From: Sphingobium sp. CR2-8
GTDB taxonomy: Bacteria > Pseudomonadota > Alphaproteobacteria > Sphingomonadales > Sphingomonadaceae
Assembly (NCBI RefSeq): GCF_035818615.1
Contig: NZ_JAYKZY010000001.1
Span: 33,501 to 97,500 of the forward strand
DNA length: 64,000 nucleotides
Direction of reading: 5' to 3'
Position 1 is the stretch's first letter, and each line of letters begins with the position of its first letter. Below the pieces are notes generated by a model. The model worked only from the letters and a program-made list of their open reading frames with translations, did not search any database and had not been told where the DNA came from. Both the position numbers and the translations under genes were made by a program. Of this stretch, positions 53,952 to 63,358 are shown one piece after another.

Positions 53952-54561
53952 GAAAATCGCAGCCGAAACCGCGACCCGGGGACGCCCTCGGGAATTCGAT
54001 CCTGAGGAAGCCCTGTCGGCGGCCCTCCAGGTCTTCTGGACGCGCGGCTATGAAGGCGCTTCGCTGGCCGAACTTACCGAAGCGATGGGCATTACAAAGC
54101 CCAGTCTCTACGCCTGTTTCGGGAACAAGGAAGCCTTGTTTCAAAAGGCGCTCGATCTCTATGAGCGGGACAAGCTCTGCTACATGCGTTCCGCGCTGGA
54201 GGAACCCACGGCGCGGGGCGTCGCTGAACGACTGCTGCGTGGTACGCTGGATATCCAGACCGGCGGCAACGATCCTCGGGCCTGTCTGGGCGTGATCAGC
54301 ATGGTCGCTTGCACCACCCAGGCCGAATCGATCAAGGCGGACGTCATCGCTCGCCGCGCACCGTCCGACCGCGCACTGGTGGAGCGGTTCGAACGCGCCA
54401 AGGCGGAAGGCGATCTGCCTGCCGGGATCGAACCGGCGGCGCTGGCGATCTACGTCATGGCCGTTATCCAGGGCATGGGCGTGCAGGCCAGCGGCGGCGC
54501 GACACCGGCGCAGCTTGAACAGCTGATGCACACGACGCTGGCGATGTGGCCCAGCGCATAG
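53950..54561 (+). CDS. TetR/AcrR-family repressor
   Basis: Protein of 203 aa. N-terminal HTH: FDPEEALSAALQVFWTRGYEGASLAELTEAMGITKPSLYACFGNKEALFQKALD (residues about 15-70); the rest is the ligand-binding helical domain. It sits immediately upstream of an RND efflux operon and is its probable repressor. No Shine-Dalgarno is visible and the operator covers the start, suggesting leaderless translation; a later in-frame start would cut into the HTH. Confidence 0.88.
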   Translation: MKIAAETATRGRPREFDPEEALSAALQVFWTRGYEGASLAELTEAMGITKPSLYACFGNKEALFQKALDLYERDKLCYMRSALEEPTARGVAERLLRGTLDIQTGGNDPRACLGVISMVACTTQAESIKADVIARRAPSDRALVERFERAKAEGDLPAGIEPAALAIYVMAVIQGMGVQASGGATPAQLEQLMHTTLAMWPSA

Positions 54562-54921
54562 GACCCGACAATCCAGCCTTTCAGCTCCGGTTCAGAAAAA
54601 TTTACCGAGCGGTACAGAAAGCGGTTGACGGAAGCCTGCGCAAGATTATATACCGGTAAGTATGAAATCCAGCAGGGGCTTCGCCTCTCAGGAGGTGCCA
54701 TGCTGAGTATCCATTCTATCATAAGCGAGTGACATCGACTTCGCTTCCCGTCGCCTGGCGGGTGGCTCATCTACCACCATAGTCTGATCATGCCGGGCAG
54801 AGCTTCGCGCTCTGGCCTGCCTGATCTCGCACATCCCGCGGCCGCCACGGTTGGGGAGAGAAACCGCACGCCCGCAAAGGGCGGCGCGGCCGGGAATGTG
54901 CGCAATAAAGGGACCGAAATA
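54562..54921 (+). promoter_or_regulatory. RND operon promoter with two operator-like palindromes
   Basis: A promoter TTGACG (54625-54630), 16-bp spacer, TATATA (54647-54652) is flanked by TACCGAGCGGTA (54603-54614), which matches the TetR operator core in 11 of 12 bases. The -10 region is overlapped by ATACCGGTAAGTAT (54650-54663, 11 of 14). The rest of the 360-bp gap, a leader of roughly 260 bp before the first gene, shows no clear gene. Confidence 0.65.
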
Positions 54922-55323
54922 ATGGCTTATATCGACTTTGCCCAGCCGCTGCCCGCGGCGGGAGACGGCATCGCCTTGTCCGTCGTCCATGACCGCATCA
55001 AGGCGATCGCCACCGGCTTTTCGCCGACGGAATGGCAGATCGTCCAGCTTGCCCGTCGCGACGGTCTGGCCTCGCTGCGCGGCCCTGGCGCCTGGACACG
55101 GTTCAAAACCCTGGTCTTTGGCCCGCAGCCGCATTTCCAGCTTGCCAACGCACGGCTGGAAGCCCTGCGCCGCCTGGCCGTGGAAGGCTGGCATCATGGC
55201 TTTGCCGTGCGCCCGTCATCGATCACCGCCTTCCGCGATGCGGGGTTCAGCGAAGGGCAGGTCGAATTGCTGCTGTCTGCGATCACCTCCGCGCGCCATC
55301 GCATCAAAGGAAAATTCGCATGA
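54922..55323 (+). CDS. Uncharacterised 133-aa protein leading the RND operon
   Basis: I do not recognise a family. The protein (MAYIDFAQPLPAAGDGIALS...) is soluble by appearance, with two segments that look helical (SPTEWQIVQLARRDGLASLR and FQLANARLEALRRLAVEGWHHG) and a basic tail (ARHRIKGKFA). The ATG follows AAAGGG. Its stop overlaps the adaptor start (ATGA), so it is co-expressed with the pump, perhaps as an accessory or sensing factor. Confidence 0.7.
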   Translation: MAYIDFAQPLPAAGDGIALSVVHDRIKAIATGFSPTEWQIVQLARRDGLASLRGPGAWTRFKTLVFGPQPHFQLANARLEALRRLAVEGWHHGFAVRPSSITAFRDAGFSEGQVELLLSAITSARHRIKGKFA

Positions 55324-56591
55324 ACATGATCGCGAAGATCGACGCAGACGCGCTTGCCGCAGAAATCCAGCCTGTCACGCCCCGCAAGAATCGCCGTGGT
55401 CGCCATCTCGCCTGGGGCGCGGTCGCGCTGCTGGTCGTCGGTGGCATAGGCTGGAAATATGCCGGGCAGCCGCAGGCCCAGGCATCCGCCGCGCCGGTCG
55501 TCACCGTGGGCATCTCCGCTCCGCTGATGCGGCAGGTCGTGCAATGGGACGATTATGTCGGCCGCTTCGCGCCCAGCCAGACGGTGGACGTGCGACCGCG
55601 CGTGTCGGGGCCGGTGACCGCCATCCATTTCCGGGACGGGGATATCGTGCGCAAGGGGCAGTTGCTCTTCACGCTCGACCAGCGCCCGTTTCTTGCGATG
55701 CTGGCCGAAGCCCGCGCCAATGTCGCCAGTGCGCGCAGCGCCCTCAGTCTGGCGCAGGCGGACTATGCTCGCGTTCAGCGCCTGACCGGCGACGAAGCGG
55801 TATCGGCAAGCGAGATCGACACGCTGCGTGCCCGGCTTCAGGCGGGGCAGGCTGCGCTCGCCGCAGCGGACGCCCGTGCACGGCAGCGCGCGCTGGACGT
55901 GGAATTCACCCAGGTCCGCGCCCCCATTTCCGGCCGGGTGTCCGATCGCAAGGTCGATATCGGCAATCTGGTATCCGGCGCGGAAGGCGCAGGCGCCAGC
56001 CTGCTCACCACCATCAATGCGCTCGACCCCATCTATTTCAGCTTCGACGCGTCGGAAGCGCTGTTCCTCAAATCGCAGCGCGATCATGCCGACGGGCATG
56101 ACGGCAACGTCGAAATCCGTTTGCAGGACGAAGCAGGCTATCGCTGGAAGGGGCAGCTCGATTTCACGGACAACGGGCTTGATCCCCGGTCGGGCACCAT
56201 TCGCGGTCGCGCTGTCCTGCGCAATCCAGACCTGTTCCTGACGCCCGGCCTGTTCGGCAATATGCGCCTGTCCAATGGCGGCAAGTTCAACGCCCTGCTG
56301 GTCCCGGACGACGCGATCCAGTCCGATCAGGCGCTCAAGACGGTGCTAGTGGTGGGCCGCGATGATGTCGTCGCGGCCAAGCCTGTCCAGTTGGGCCCGT
56401 TGGTCGATGGCCTGCGGATCATCCGGTCGGGATTGTCGCCGCAGGACAGGGTGATCGTCACCAACGCGCAGGCCGCCATGCCCGGTGTGAAGGTCGCGAC
56501 CCGCAGCAGCACGATCAGGGCTACACCAGCGCCGATCACGCCGACCGACGGCGCGGCGACGGTAGCATCGCAGGCGACCTTCGAGCGGTAA
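55320..56591 (+). CDS. RND efflux periplasmic adaptor (MexA/AcrA-like)
   Basis: Membrane-fusion protein of 423 aa with an N-terminal transmembrane anchor (residues about 24-45, not a lipobox). Order: lipoyl half-motif VDVRPRVSGPVTAIHFRDGDIVRKGQLLFTLD, coiled-coil hairpin (about 120-190), second lipoyl half FTQVRAPISGRVSDRKVDIGNLV, then beta-barrel and membrane-proximal domains. It links the inner-membrane pump to the outer-membrane channel encoded downstream. Confidence 0.92.
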   Translation: MNMIAKIDADALAAEIQPVTPRKNRRGRHLAWGAVALLVVGGIGWKYAGQPQAQASAAPVVTVGISAPLMRQVVQWDDYVGRFAPSQTVDVRPRVSGPVTAIHFRDGDIVRKGQLLFTLDQRPFLAMLAEARANVASARSALSLAQADYARVQRLTGDEAVSASEIDTLRARLQAGQAALAAADARARQRALDVEFTQVRAPISGRVSDRKVDIGNLVSGAEGAGASLLTTINALDPIYFSFDASEALFLKSQRDHADGHDGNVEIRLQDEAGYRWKGQLDFTDNGLDPRSGTIRGRAVLRNPDLFLTPGLFGNMRLSNGGKFNALLVPDDAIQSDQALKTVLVVGRDDVVAAKPVQLGPLVDGLRIIRSGLSPQDRVIVTNAQAAMPGVKVATRSSTIRATPAPITPTDGAATVASQATFER

Positions 56592-56685
56592 AGACCGCAC
56601 CCATTTCGCCGCATATCCCGTCCGCGATCCGCCCCACTAGGCGGATCGCGCGGCCTCCCTTTTGCTCTTCGCAAAGGACCATTTG

Positions 56686-59600
56686 ATGCGTTTTTCGCGC
56701 TTTTTCATTGATCGACCGATCTTCGCTGCGGTCATCGCTGTCATCATCACCGTCGTCGGGGCGCTCGCCTTCGTCGGCCTGCCCATCAGCCAATATCCCG
56801 ACATCGTCCCACCGACGGTAACGGTGTCCGCCCAATATCCTGGCGCGTCCGCCGAAACGGTCGCGTCGACCGTGGCCGCGCCGATCGAACAGGAAATCAA
56901 CGGCGTCGACGACATGCTGTACCAAAGCAGCCAGTCGACCGGCGACGGCAAGGTGACGATCACCGTCACCTTCAAGATCGGCACCGACCTGGATGCCGCA
57001 CAGGTGCTGGTGCAGAACCGCGTGGCCGTCGCCGTCCCGCGCTTGCCCGAAGAAGTGCAGCGCCTGGGCGTCGTGACGCGCAAGACGACGCCCGAATTTC
57101 TGATGGTGGTCAACCTCCAGTCGCCCGATGGCACGTTCGATCGCAATTATCTGTCCAACTATGCGTTGACACAGGTCCGTGATCGATTGGCTCGACTGGA
57201 CGGCGTGGGCGACGTCCAACTGTTCGGATCGCGCGACTATGCGATGCGGATCTGGATCGATCCGGGCCGCGCCGCGGCGATGGACCTGACGGCGGGCGAG
57301 ATCGTATCGGCGCTGCGGGCGCAGAATGTTCAGGTGTCGGCCGGTGCGATCGGCCAGCCGCCTTACGACCGGGGCGAGGCCTTCCAACTCGGCGTCGAGA
57401 TGCAGGGTCGCCTGACGTCGCCCGATCAATTCTCCAATATCGTGATCCGTAGCGATGCCAACGGCCGACAGGTGCGCGTCCGCGACGTTGCCCGTGTCGA
57501 GCTGGGTGCGCAGGATTATGCGATCAACACCTATCTGTCGGGCAAGCCCACCGTCGTCATCGCCGTGATGCAGCGCCCGGGTTCCAACGCGCTCGACGCG
57601 GCGGAACATGTGAAGGCGGAAATGGACCAGCTGTCCCAGCGCTTCCCCAAAGGACTGGAATATAGCGTCATTTACAACCCGACCGAATTTATCAGCCAGT
57701 CGATCGACGCGGTCTACCAGACCCTGTTCGAAGCCGTGCTGCTGGTTGTGCTCGTCATCCTTGTCTTCCTGCAAAACTGGCGCGCAGCGATCATTCCGAT
57801 CATCGCCATTCCGGTGTCGCTCATCGGTACGGCGACGATCCTGGCGGGTCTTGGCTATTCGCTCAACAATCTGTCTCTGTTCGGCCTGGTGCTGGCGATC
57901 GGCATCGTCGTTGATGACGCCATCGTCGTGGTCGAAAATGTCGAGCGCAATATCGGTCGGGGCATGTCCCCGCTGGAGGCGGCGCGCACGTCGATGGACG
58001 AAGTGTCGGGCGCGCTGGTTGCGATCGTGCTGGTGTTGTGCGCGGTGTTCGTGCCGACGCTCTTCATCACCGGCATTTCCGGCGCCTTTTATCAACAGTT
58101 CGCTGTGACCATTTCGACTGCGACGATTATCTCGCTGATACTGTCTCTTACGCTGTCTCCTGCTGCGGCCGCGCTACTGCTCCATGCCAAACACGGTCCG
58201 CGTGATCGCAGCAACGATCCGCTCTGGCGGCAGAAGCTGGGCGTCGCGGTCGATGGCTTCAACAATGGCTTTGACCGGATGAGCGAGGGCTATGCCCGCC
58301 TCACCCGCTGGCTGGTCGCCCGACCTAAGAAGATGTTGCTGACCTATGCCGGACTGATCGTGGCGACGGCGGGCCTGTTCTGGGTGACGCCTGCTGGCTT
58401 CATCCCGTCACAGGACCAGGGCTATTTCCTGGCCGTGGTGCAACTGCCTTCCGGAGCGTCGCTCGAACGGACCGACAAGGTGACACGTGAAGTGGCGGAG
58501 AAGATCCTGCCGATCAAGGGGCTGCGCGGCGCGGTGATGTTCGCCGGCTTCCATGGCCCGTCGCAGACGGCGGCGCCCAATTCGGCGGCGATCTACTTCC
58601 CCTTCAAAAGCTTTGCCGAACGCAAGGCCGAAGGCGTGACCTATGCCGGAATCATGGAACAGGCGAACAAGGCGATGGCGGGCTATGATAAGGCGCGCAT
58701 CCTTCTGGTGCCGCCACCGGTCATCCAGGGCATCGGTTCGGCCGGGGGCTATCGCATCATGCTGGAGGACCGGCAGGATCGCGGCTATGCCGAACTGAAC
58801 AAGGTGGCGCAGGACTTCATCGGCAAAGCCAACCAGACGCCGGGCCTGGCGATGATCTACACGCTGTTCGATGTCAGCACCCCGCGCATCTATGCCGATG
58901 TCGACCGAGCCAAGGCCGACCTGCTGGGCGTGCCGCCCGAACGCGTGTTCGAAGCGATGCAGGTCTATCTGGGGTCCGCCTTCGTCAACGACTTCAACCT
59001 GCTGGGCCGCACCTATCGCGTCACCGCGCAGGCGGATGCGGCGCATCGCGGCACGGTCGCGGATATCGCCAACCTCAAGACCCGGTCCAACGCCGGGGGG
59101 ATGGTGCCGATCGGGTCGGTGTCCACGTTCCGCGACAAGACCGGTCCCTACCGCGTGGTGCGCTATAACCTGATGCCTGCGGTGGAAATCGACGGCGATA
59201 CCGCGCCGGGCTATTCTTCCGGCCAGTCGCTCACGACCATCGACAAGATGAGCGCGGCGCTGCCCGATGGCTATGCCAGCGAATGGACGGGCATCGCCTA
59301 TCAGCAGAACAGCGCGGGCAATACCGCCGGCATCGTGTTCGGCATGGCCGTCTTCTTCGTCTTCCTGGTGCTGGCGTCGCAATATGAAAGCCTGACGCTC
59401 CCATTGGCGATCATTCTCATCGTGCCGATGTGCCTGTTCGCCGCCATGCTGGGCATCAACTTGCGGGGAATGGACAATAATATCCTGACGCAGATCGGTC
59501 TGGTCGTGTTGATCGCCCTGGCTGCCAAGAACGCCATCCTGGTGGTGGAGTTCGCCAAGCAGGCGGAAGAGGAGCAGGGCCTGTCCCCGGTCGAAGCCGC

Positions 59601-59868
59601 AGTGCAGGCGGCGCAGACTCGCCTTCGCCCGATCCTGATGACCAGCTTCGCCTTCATCTTGGGGGCGGTGCCTCTGGTGATCGCCACCGGCGCGGGTGCG
59701 GAACTGCGGCAGGCGTTGGGGACTGCGGTCTTCTTCGGCATGACCGGCGTCACCGCCTTCGGCCTGCTTTTCACCCCCACTTTCTACGTTGTGTGCCGTG
59801 CGCTGGGCGATCGTTTCGCCCGTCGCGGGCACGGGCAAGCCGATGCTGCTTTGCAGTCGGCCGAATGA
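56686..59868 (+). CDS. RND efflux pump inner-membrane transporter (HAE1, AcrB/MexB-like)
   Basis: HAE1-type RND transporter of 1060 aa. N-terminal RFSRFFIDRPIFAAVIAVIITVVGALA, Gly-rich QYPDIVPPTVTVSAQYPGASAETV, proton-relay aspartates in TM4 (GIVVDDAIVVVENVERN) and the second-half TM blocks (AAKNAILVVEFAKQAEE, DNNILTQIGLVVLIALAAKNA). It exports hydrophobic drugs, solvents or aromatic compounds by proton antiport. The ATG at 56686 is chosen over an upstream in-frame codon because AAAGGA lies nine bases upstream. Confidence 0.95.
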   Translation: MRFSRFFIDRPIFAAVIAVIITVVGALAFVGLPISQYPDIVPPTVTVSAQYPGASAETVASTVAAPIEQEINGVDDMLYQSSQSTGDGKVTITVTFKIGTDLDAAQVLVQNRVAVAVPRLPEEVQRLGVVTRKTTPEFLMVVNLQSPDGTFDRNYLSNYALTQVRDRLARLDGVGDVQLFGSRDYAMRIWIDPGRAAAMDLTAGEIVSALRAQNVQVSAGAIGQPPYDRGEAFQLGVEMQGRLTSPDQFSNIVIRSDANGRQVRVRDVARVELGAQDYAINTYLSGKPTVVIAVMQRPGSNALDAAEHVKAEMDQLSQRFPKGLEYSVIYNPTEFISQSIDAVYQTLFEAVLLVVLVILVFLQNWRAAIIPIIAIPVSLIGTATILAGLGYSLNNLSLFGLVLAIGIVVDDAIVVVENVERNIGRGMSPLEAARTSMDEVSGALVAIVLVLCAVFVPTLFITGISGAFYQQFAVTISTATIISLILSLTLSPAAAALLLHAKHGPRDRSNDPLWRQKLGVAVDGFNNGFDRMSEGYARLTRWLVARPKKMLLTYAGLIVATAGLFWVTPAGFIPSQDQGYFLAVVQLPSGASLERTDKVTREVAEKILPIKGLRGAVMFAGFHGPSQTAAPNSAAIYFPFKSFAERKAEGVTYAGIMEQANKAMAGYDKARILLVPPPVIQGIGSAGGYRIMLEDRQDRGYAELNKVAQDFIGKANQTPGLAMIYTLFDVSTPRIYADVDRAKADLLGVPPERVFEAMQVYLGSAFVNDFNLLGRTYRVTAQADAAHRGTVADIANLKTRSNAGGMVPIGSVSTFRDKTGPYRVVRYNLMPAVEIDGDTAPGYSSGQSLTTIDKMSAALPDGYASEWTGIAYQQNSAGNTAGIVFGMAVFFVFLVLASQYESLTLPLAIILIVPMCLFAAMLGINLRGMDNNILTQIGLVVLIALAAKNAILVVEFAKQAEEEQGLSPVEAAVQAAQTRLRPILMTSFAFILGAVPLVIATGAGAELRQALGTAVFFGMTGVTAFGLLFTPTFYVVCRALGDRFARRGHGQADAALQSAE

Positions 59869-59879
59869 GGACCACAGCC

Positions 59880-61292
59880 ATGACACGCAATTTCATCGCA
59901 CTGTTGCTTGGCGCTAGCGCCCTGACGGCCTGCGCCGCCGGGCCGGACTATAAGGCGCCTGTCACGCCGACCACCGCCGCCGCGCCCTTCATCGGCGCGG
60001 CCAGCCCGGCGGTTTCGCAGGCCCCGGTGCAGGATCGCTGGTGGACGCTCTATGGCGATCCTTTGCTCGACACGCTGGTCGATGACGCTTTGGCCGCCAA
60101 TACCGACATCCGCGTCGCCGTCGCGCGAATAGAGCGTGCGAGAGCATCATTGCGGGGCGCGAAATCCGATCGCCTGCCGCAGACAGGCCTCGGCGTCTCG
60201 GGCACCTACAACCGGACGTCGCAGGCGCAATCGCTGCCCAATATCGATCGGGAAAACTGGATATTCGATGGCGGACTGGACATCTCTTACGAGCTCGACC
60301 TGTTCGGCCGCGTGAAGCGCGGGGTGGAAGCGTCTCGCGGCGATCTGGCCGCGGCACAGGCGGATGCCGACGGCGTGCGGGTGGCGGTGATCGCCGACAC
60401 CGTGCGCGCCTATCTGGATGTCACTGCCACGGCTGAGCGCCTGGCGGTGGCCGAGCGCACCGTGGCGCTGCTCGATCAGTCTATCCGCATCACGAACGCG
60501 CGGTTCGAAGCTGGCCGGTCGGATCGGCTGGACGTGATCCGGGTGACGGCGCTGCGCGATCAACAAAAGGCGGCGATCCCATCGCTGGCGGCGGATCGGG
60601 ATGCGGCGATGTTCCGGCTGGCGACGCTGACCGGGCGGACGCCCCAACAACTGCCCGACAACGTGCGCGCGGCCATGCATACGCCGCAGCTTTCCCAGCC
60701 GATCCCGGTCGGAGACGGGCAAGCTCTCCTGGCGCGACGACCCGATGTGCGCGCGGCCGAGCGGCGACTGGCAGCGGATACGGCGCGGATCGGCGTGGCG
60801 ACAGCCGATCTCTACCCCCGCATCACGCTGGGTGGCTCGGTCGGCACCACGGCGCTGGGGGGCAATAATTTGTTCGGTGGTGGACCGTTGAACTGGCTGC
60901 TGGGACCGTTGATCAGCTGGGCCTTCCCCAATCAGGAGGCGATCCGTGCAAGGATCGGCGCGGCGAAAGCGGATGGCGCTGCGTCGCTTGCGACTTTCGA
61001 TGGTACGGTATTGCTGGCGCTGGAAGAAAGCGAACGCGCCTTGTCCGCCTATGCCCATGCCTTCGAACGGACTCAGACGCTGGGCGCAGCGCGCGACGAA
61101 GCGGCCCGGGCGGCCCGCATCAGTCTGGCACGGCAACGCGAAGGGCGTGCCGATTTCCTGACCGTCCTCGACGCGCAGCGGACGCTGGCAGGTGCCGAGG
61201 CCGAATTGGCGACGGCCACGCGGGCGCTTTCCTTCGCGCAGGTGGACCTGTTTCGGGCATTGGGCGGCGGATGGGGTCAGGCCAAGGCCTGA
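59880..61292 (+). CDS. NodT-family outer-membrane efflux lipoprotein (OprM-like)
   Basis: Outer-membrane factor of 470 aa with a lipobox (ALTACAAGPDYKAP). Two OEP repeats are visible (DDALAANTDIRVAVARIERARASLRGAKSDRLPQ and LLARRPDVRAAERRLAADTARIGVATADLYPRI, the usual NodT signature). It forms the trimeric exit duct of the tripartite pump. The gene starts 11 bp after the pump stop and is the last gene of the operon. Confidence 0.93.
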   Translation: MTRNFIALLLGASALTACAAGPDYKAPVTPTTAAAPFIGAASPAVSQAPVQDRWWTLYGDPLLDTLVDDALAANTDIRVAVARIERARASLRGAKSDRLPQTGLGVSGTYNRTSQAQSLPNIDRENWIFDGGLDISYELDLFGRVKRGVEASRGDLAAAQADADGVRVAVIADTVRAYLDVTATAERLAVAERTVALLDQSIRITNARFEAGRSDRLDVIRVTALRDQQKAAIPSLAADRDAAMFRLATLTGRTPQQLPDNVRAAMHTPQLSQPIPVGDGQALLARRPDVRAAERRLAADTARIGVATADLYPRITLGGSVGTTALGGNNLFGGGPLNWLLGPLISWAFPNQEAIRARIGAAKADGAASLATFDGTVLLALEESERALSAYAHAFERTQTLGAARDEAARAARISLARQREGRADFLTVLDAQRTLAGAEAELATATRALSFAQVDLFRALGGGWGQAKA

Positions 61293-61311
61293 TCCCACCC
61301 ATCCGATCGGC

Positions 61312-62148
61312 TCAGGCCGACGTCTTCGCCTTGCTGAGGTCATACGCGCCCAGGCCAGGCTTATAGCTCTTCTCGTCGATGAACTGGCGGATGCCTTCCT
61401 TGCGGCCTTCGCTCTTGTCGTGGAAGTTGGCGGCTTCCTGCATGCGCACCAGATAGTCCTCCGCCTCGTCATAGGTCATGGTACCGACGCGGCGGACCGC
61501 ATCCTTCGCAAATTTCAGCGCCACGGGATTTTTGGTGAGCAGCATCTCGGCGACCTGCGTGGTGCGCGCCTTCAACTGGTCCAGCGGCACGCTTTCATTG
61601 ACCAACCGCATGTTCGCTGCCGCCTTGCCGTCGACCAGGTCACCGGTCAGCGTCAGCCACATGGCGTCGCGCATCGGCAGCAGGTCGACCACTACCTTGG
61701 TCACGCCGCCGCCGGGCAGGATGCCCCAGTTGATTTCGGACAGGCCGAACTGGGCTTCGTCCGCGCAGATGGCGAGATCGCACGCGAAGAGCGGGCCGAA
61801 GCCACCGCCAAAGCACCAGCCATTGACCATGGCGATGGTCGGCTTCTGATACCAGCGCAGGCGGCGGAACCAGCCATAGCTTTCGGCCTGCGATTTGCGC
61901 ACGCCACGCAGGCCCTGCGATTCGGTTTCGCGGAAATATTCCTTCAGGTCCATGCCTGCCGACCAGGCGGTGCCTTCGCCGCCCAGCACCAGCACGCCCA
62001 CGTCGTCATTAAATTCCAGCTCGTCCAGCACTTCCATCATGCGCCGGTTGAGCGTCGGACTCATTGCGTTGCGCTTGGCGGGCCGGGCGAAATTCACCCA
62101 GGCGATACGGTTTTCGACATGTACCGAAACGACGTCCTGCTCTTCCAT
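61312..62148 (-). CDS. ferB: Feruloyl-CoA hydratase-lyase (FerB / HCHL)
   Basis: Crotonase-fold enzyme of 278 aa. It shares the hydroxycinnamoyl-CoA hydratase-lyase blocks KRNAMSPTLNRRMMEVL, SAGMDLKEYFRE, KPTIAMVNGWCFGGGF, LAICADEAQFGLSEINWGI (catalytic Glu in EINWG) and DEKSYKPGLGAYD. It hydrates feruloyl-CoA and cleaves it to vanillin and acetyl-CoA. The ATG at 62148 follows AGGAG by seven bases. It lies 17 kb from ferA, unlike the SYK-6 ferBA operon, but has a FerC-type site directly upstream. Confidence 0.92.
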   Translation of the reverse strand: MEEQDVVSVHVENRIAWVNFARPAKRNAMSPTLNRRMMEVLDELEFNDDVGVLVLGGEGTAWSAGMDLKEYFRETESQGLRGVRKSQAESYGWFRRLRWYQKPTIAMVNGWCFGGGFGPLFACDLAICADEAQFGLSEINWGILPGGGVTKVVVDLLPMRDAMWLTLTGDLVDGKAAANMRLVNESVPLDQLKARTTQVAEMLLTKNPVALKFAKDAVRRVGTMTYDEAEDYLVRMQEAANFHDKSEGRKEGIRQFIDEKSYKPGLGAYDLSKAKTSA

Positions 62149-62168
62149 TATCCTGCTCCTGCGCAATA

Positions 62169-62185
62169 TGTATCACAGGCATACA
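62169..62185. promoter_or_regulatory. Candidate FerC operator upstream of ferB
   Basis: TGTATCACAGGCATACA, with TGTAT and ATACA as perfect inverted half-sites, 20 bp before the ferB ATG. Matches the TGTATC-N3-GGC-N2-AC(A/G) pattern of the sites upstream of ferC, ferA and the MFS gene. Confidence 0.7.
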
Positions 62186-62209
62186 ATGTGTGATATGGAG
62201 TAGGCAAGA

Positions 62210-62560
62210 CATTTTTCCAGGACCGCATCGATCAGTGCCCCTCGCCCATGGTGAACGCCGCGATCGTCGTGCAGCGACCGGGGGGCGTGGTCGCGGCGAT
62301 CGTGCCGTGGAATGCGCCCTATGGTCCAACGTCGCCTATGCGCTGGTCGCAGGCTGCATCGTCATCATCAAGCCGTCTCCCAAAACGCCGCTAGAAGCCT
62401 ATATCTGGCGGAAGCTACGGAGGCGGCGGGCGGCCCCGTGGGCGTCGTCAACTTGGTCGCGACCGGGCGCGATGCGTCCGATCATCTGATCCGCAATTCG
62501 GGCATCGACAAGGTCACATCTACCGGATCGACCATGGCAGGCGAGCGGATCGGCGTTCAG
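62210..62560 (+). pseudogene. Aldehyde dehydrogenase remnant
   Basis: Three pieces in three frames recover consecutive parts of an aldehyde dehydrogenase: VVQRPGGVVAAIVPWNAPYG, then SNVAYALVAGCIVIIKPSPKTPLEAY, then LYLAEATEAAGGPVGVVNLV and DKVTSTGSTMAGERI. Two frameshifts are needed and both termini, including the catalytic cysteine region, are missing. This is a decayed gene next to ferB, possibly an old vanillin dehydrogenase copy. Confidence 0.8.
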
Positions 62561-62614
62561 CGCCCGGTAAGTCTGACCCGGCCATAGCGCCCCTTTGAAC
62601 AAGGGAGACGTGTC

Positions 62615-63286
62615 ATGGAGGAATCATTCGGCCTTTCCGACAGGCGCAGCCTGATCGCGACATTGGCGCTGCTGCCGCTGGCCGCCTGTGCCACGCCGAT
62701 GGGGCGTTATACGGTCGAGGATGCCGTGCGGCGGCTTCTCGAACTATCGAGCCAGCGCGCCTTTGCCCGATTGACCGAGCCGGGCGGTTTCTATGACGAT
62801 CAGTTGACCCGCATCGTCACGCCTGATCTGGGCGGGGGCAGGGGCGGCGCCATGTTGTCGGCCCTGTTGCGTACGAACGCGCTACGCAACCGCGTGAGCA
62901 TGGCGCTGAACGACGTGGCGGTCGACTTGGCCGACAATGCGACGCCGATCGTGATGGATGCAGTGCATCGCATGACGCTGGCCGATGCGGTGTCGGTGCT
63001 GCGCGGCGGGCCGACGGCGGCGACCGATCTGCTGGCACGCGAAGCGCGCGGTTCGGTGGTGGAGGCTCTGTTGCCAGGTGCGTCGCGCGCGCTGCGGTCG
63101 GACATGTTTGAAATGTTGACAGCGGCCCTCTCCGCTGGCGGGGGCAGGGATTATGTGACGTTGGCCGATAATGTGTCGGGCCAGATCGGCGACGCCATCT
63201 TCCGTGCGATCGGCCGCGAAGAAGCGGAGATTCGTCGCGATCCAGGCGCGACGCGTGATCCGATCCTGATGGCGCTGCTACGGTAA
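62615..63286 (+). CDS. DUF4197-family lipoprotein
   Basis: Protein of 223 aa with a lipobox (LLPLAACAT, residues about 20-28). The DUF4197 pattern is clear: RTNALRNRVSMALNDVAVDLADNATPIVMDAVHRMTLADAVSVLRGGPTAATDLL and LADNVSGQIGDAIFRAIGREEAEIRRDP. The family is widespread in Proteobacteria and of unknown function. AGGGAG precedes the ATG. Confidence 0.85.
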   Translation: MEESFGLSDRRSLIATLALLPLAACATPMGRYTVEDAVRRLLELSSQRAFARLTEPGGFYDDQLTRIVTPDLGGGRGGAMLSALLRTNALRNRVSMALNDVAVDLADNATPIVMDAVHRMTLADAVSVLRGGPTAATDLLAREARGSVVEALLPGASRALRSDMFEMLTAALSAGGGRDYVTLADNVSGQIGDAIFRAIGREEAEIRRDPGATRDPILMALLR

Positions 63287-63358
63287 GCTAGATGGCGAGA
63301 TTGCACATAAATCGCTTCGGGTCTTGATTTCGACGCCTGGAAATGGTGTCGCTTGCCC

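Noticed and set aside
56536..59886. Long minus-strand open frames opposite the RND pump gene
   Set aside because: Low-complexity Arg/Asp/His-rich translations typical of antisense shadows; the plus strand encodes an unmistakable RND transporter.
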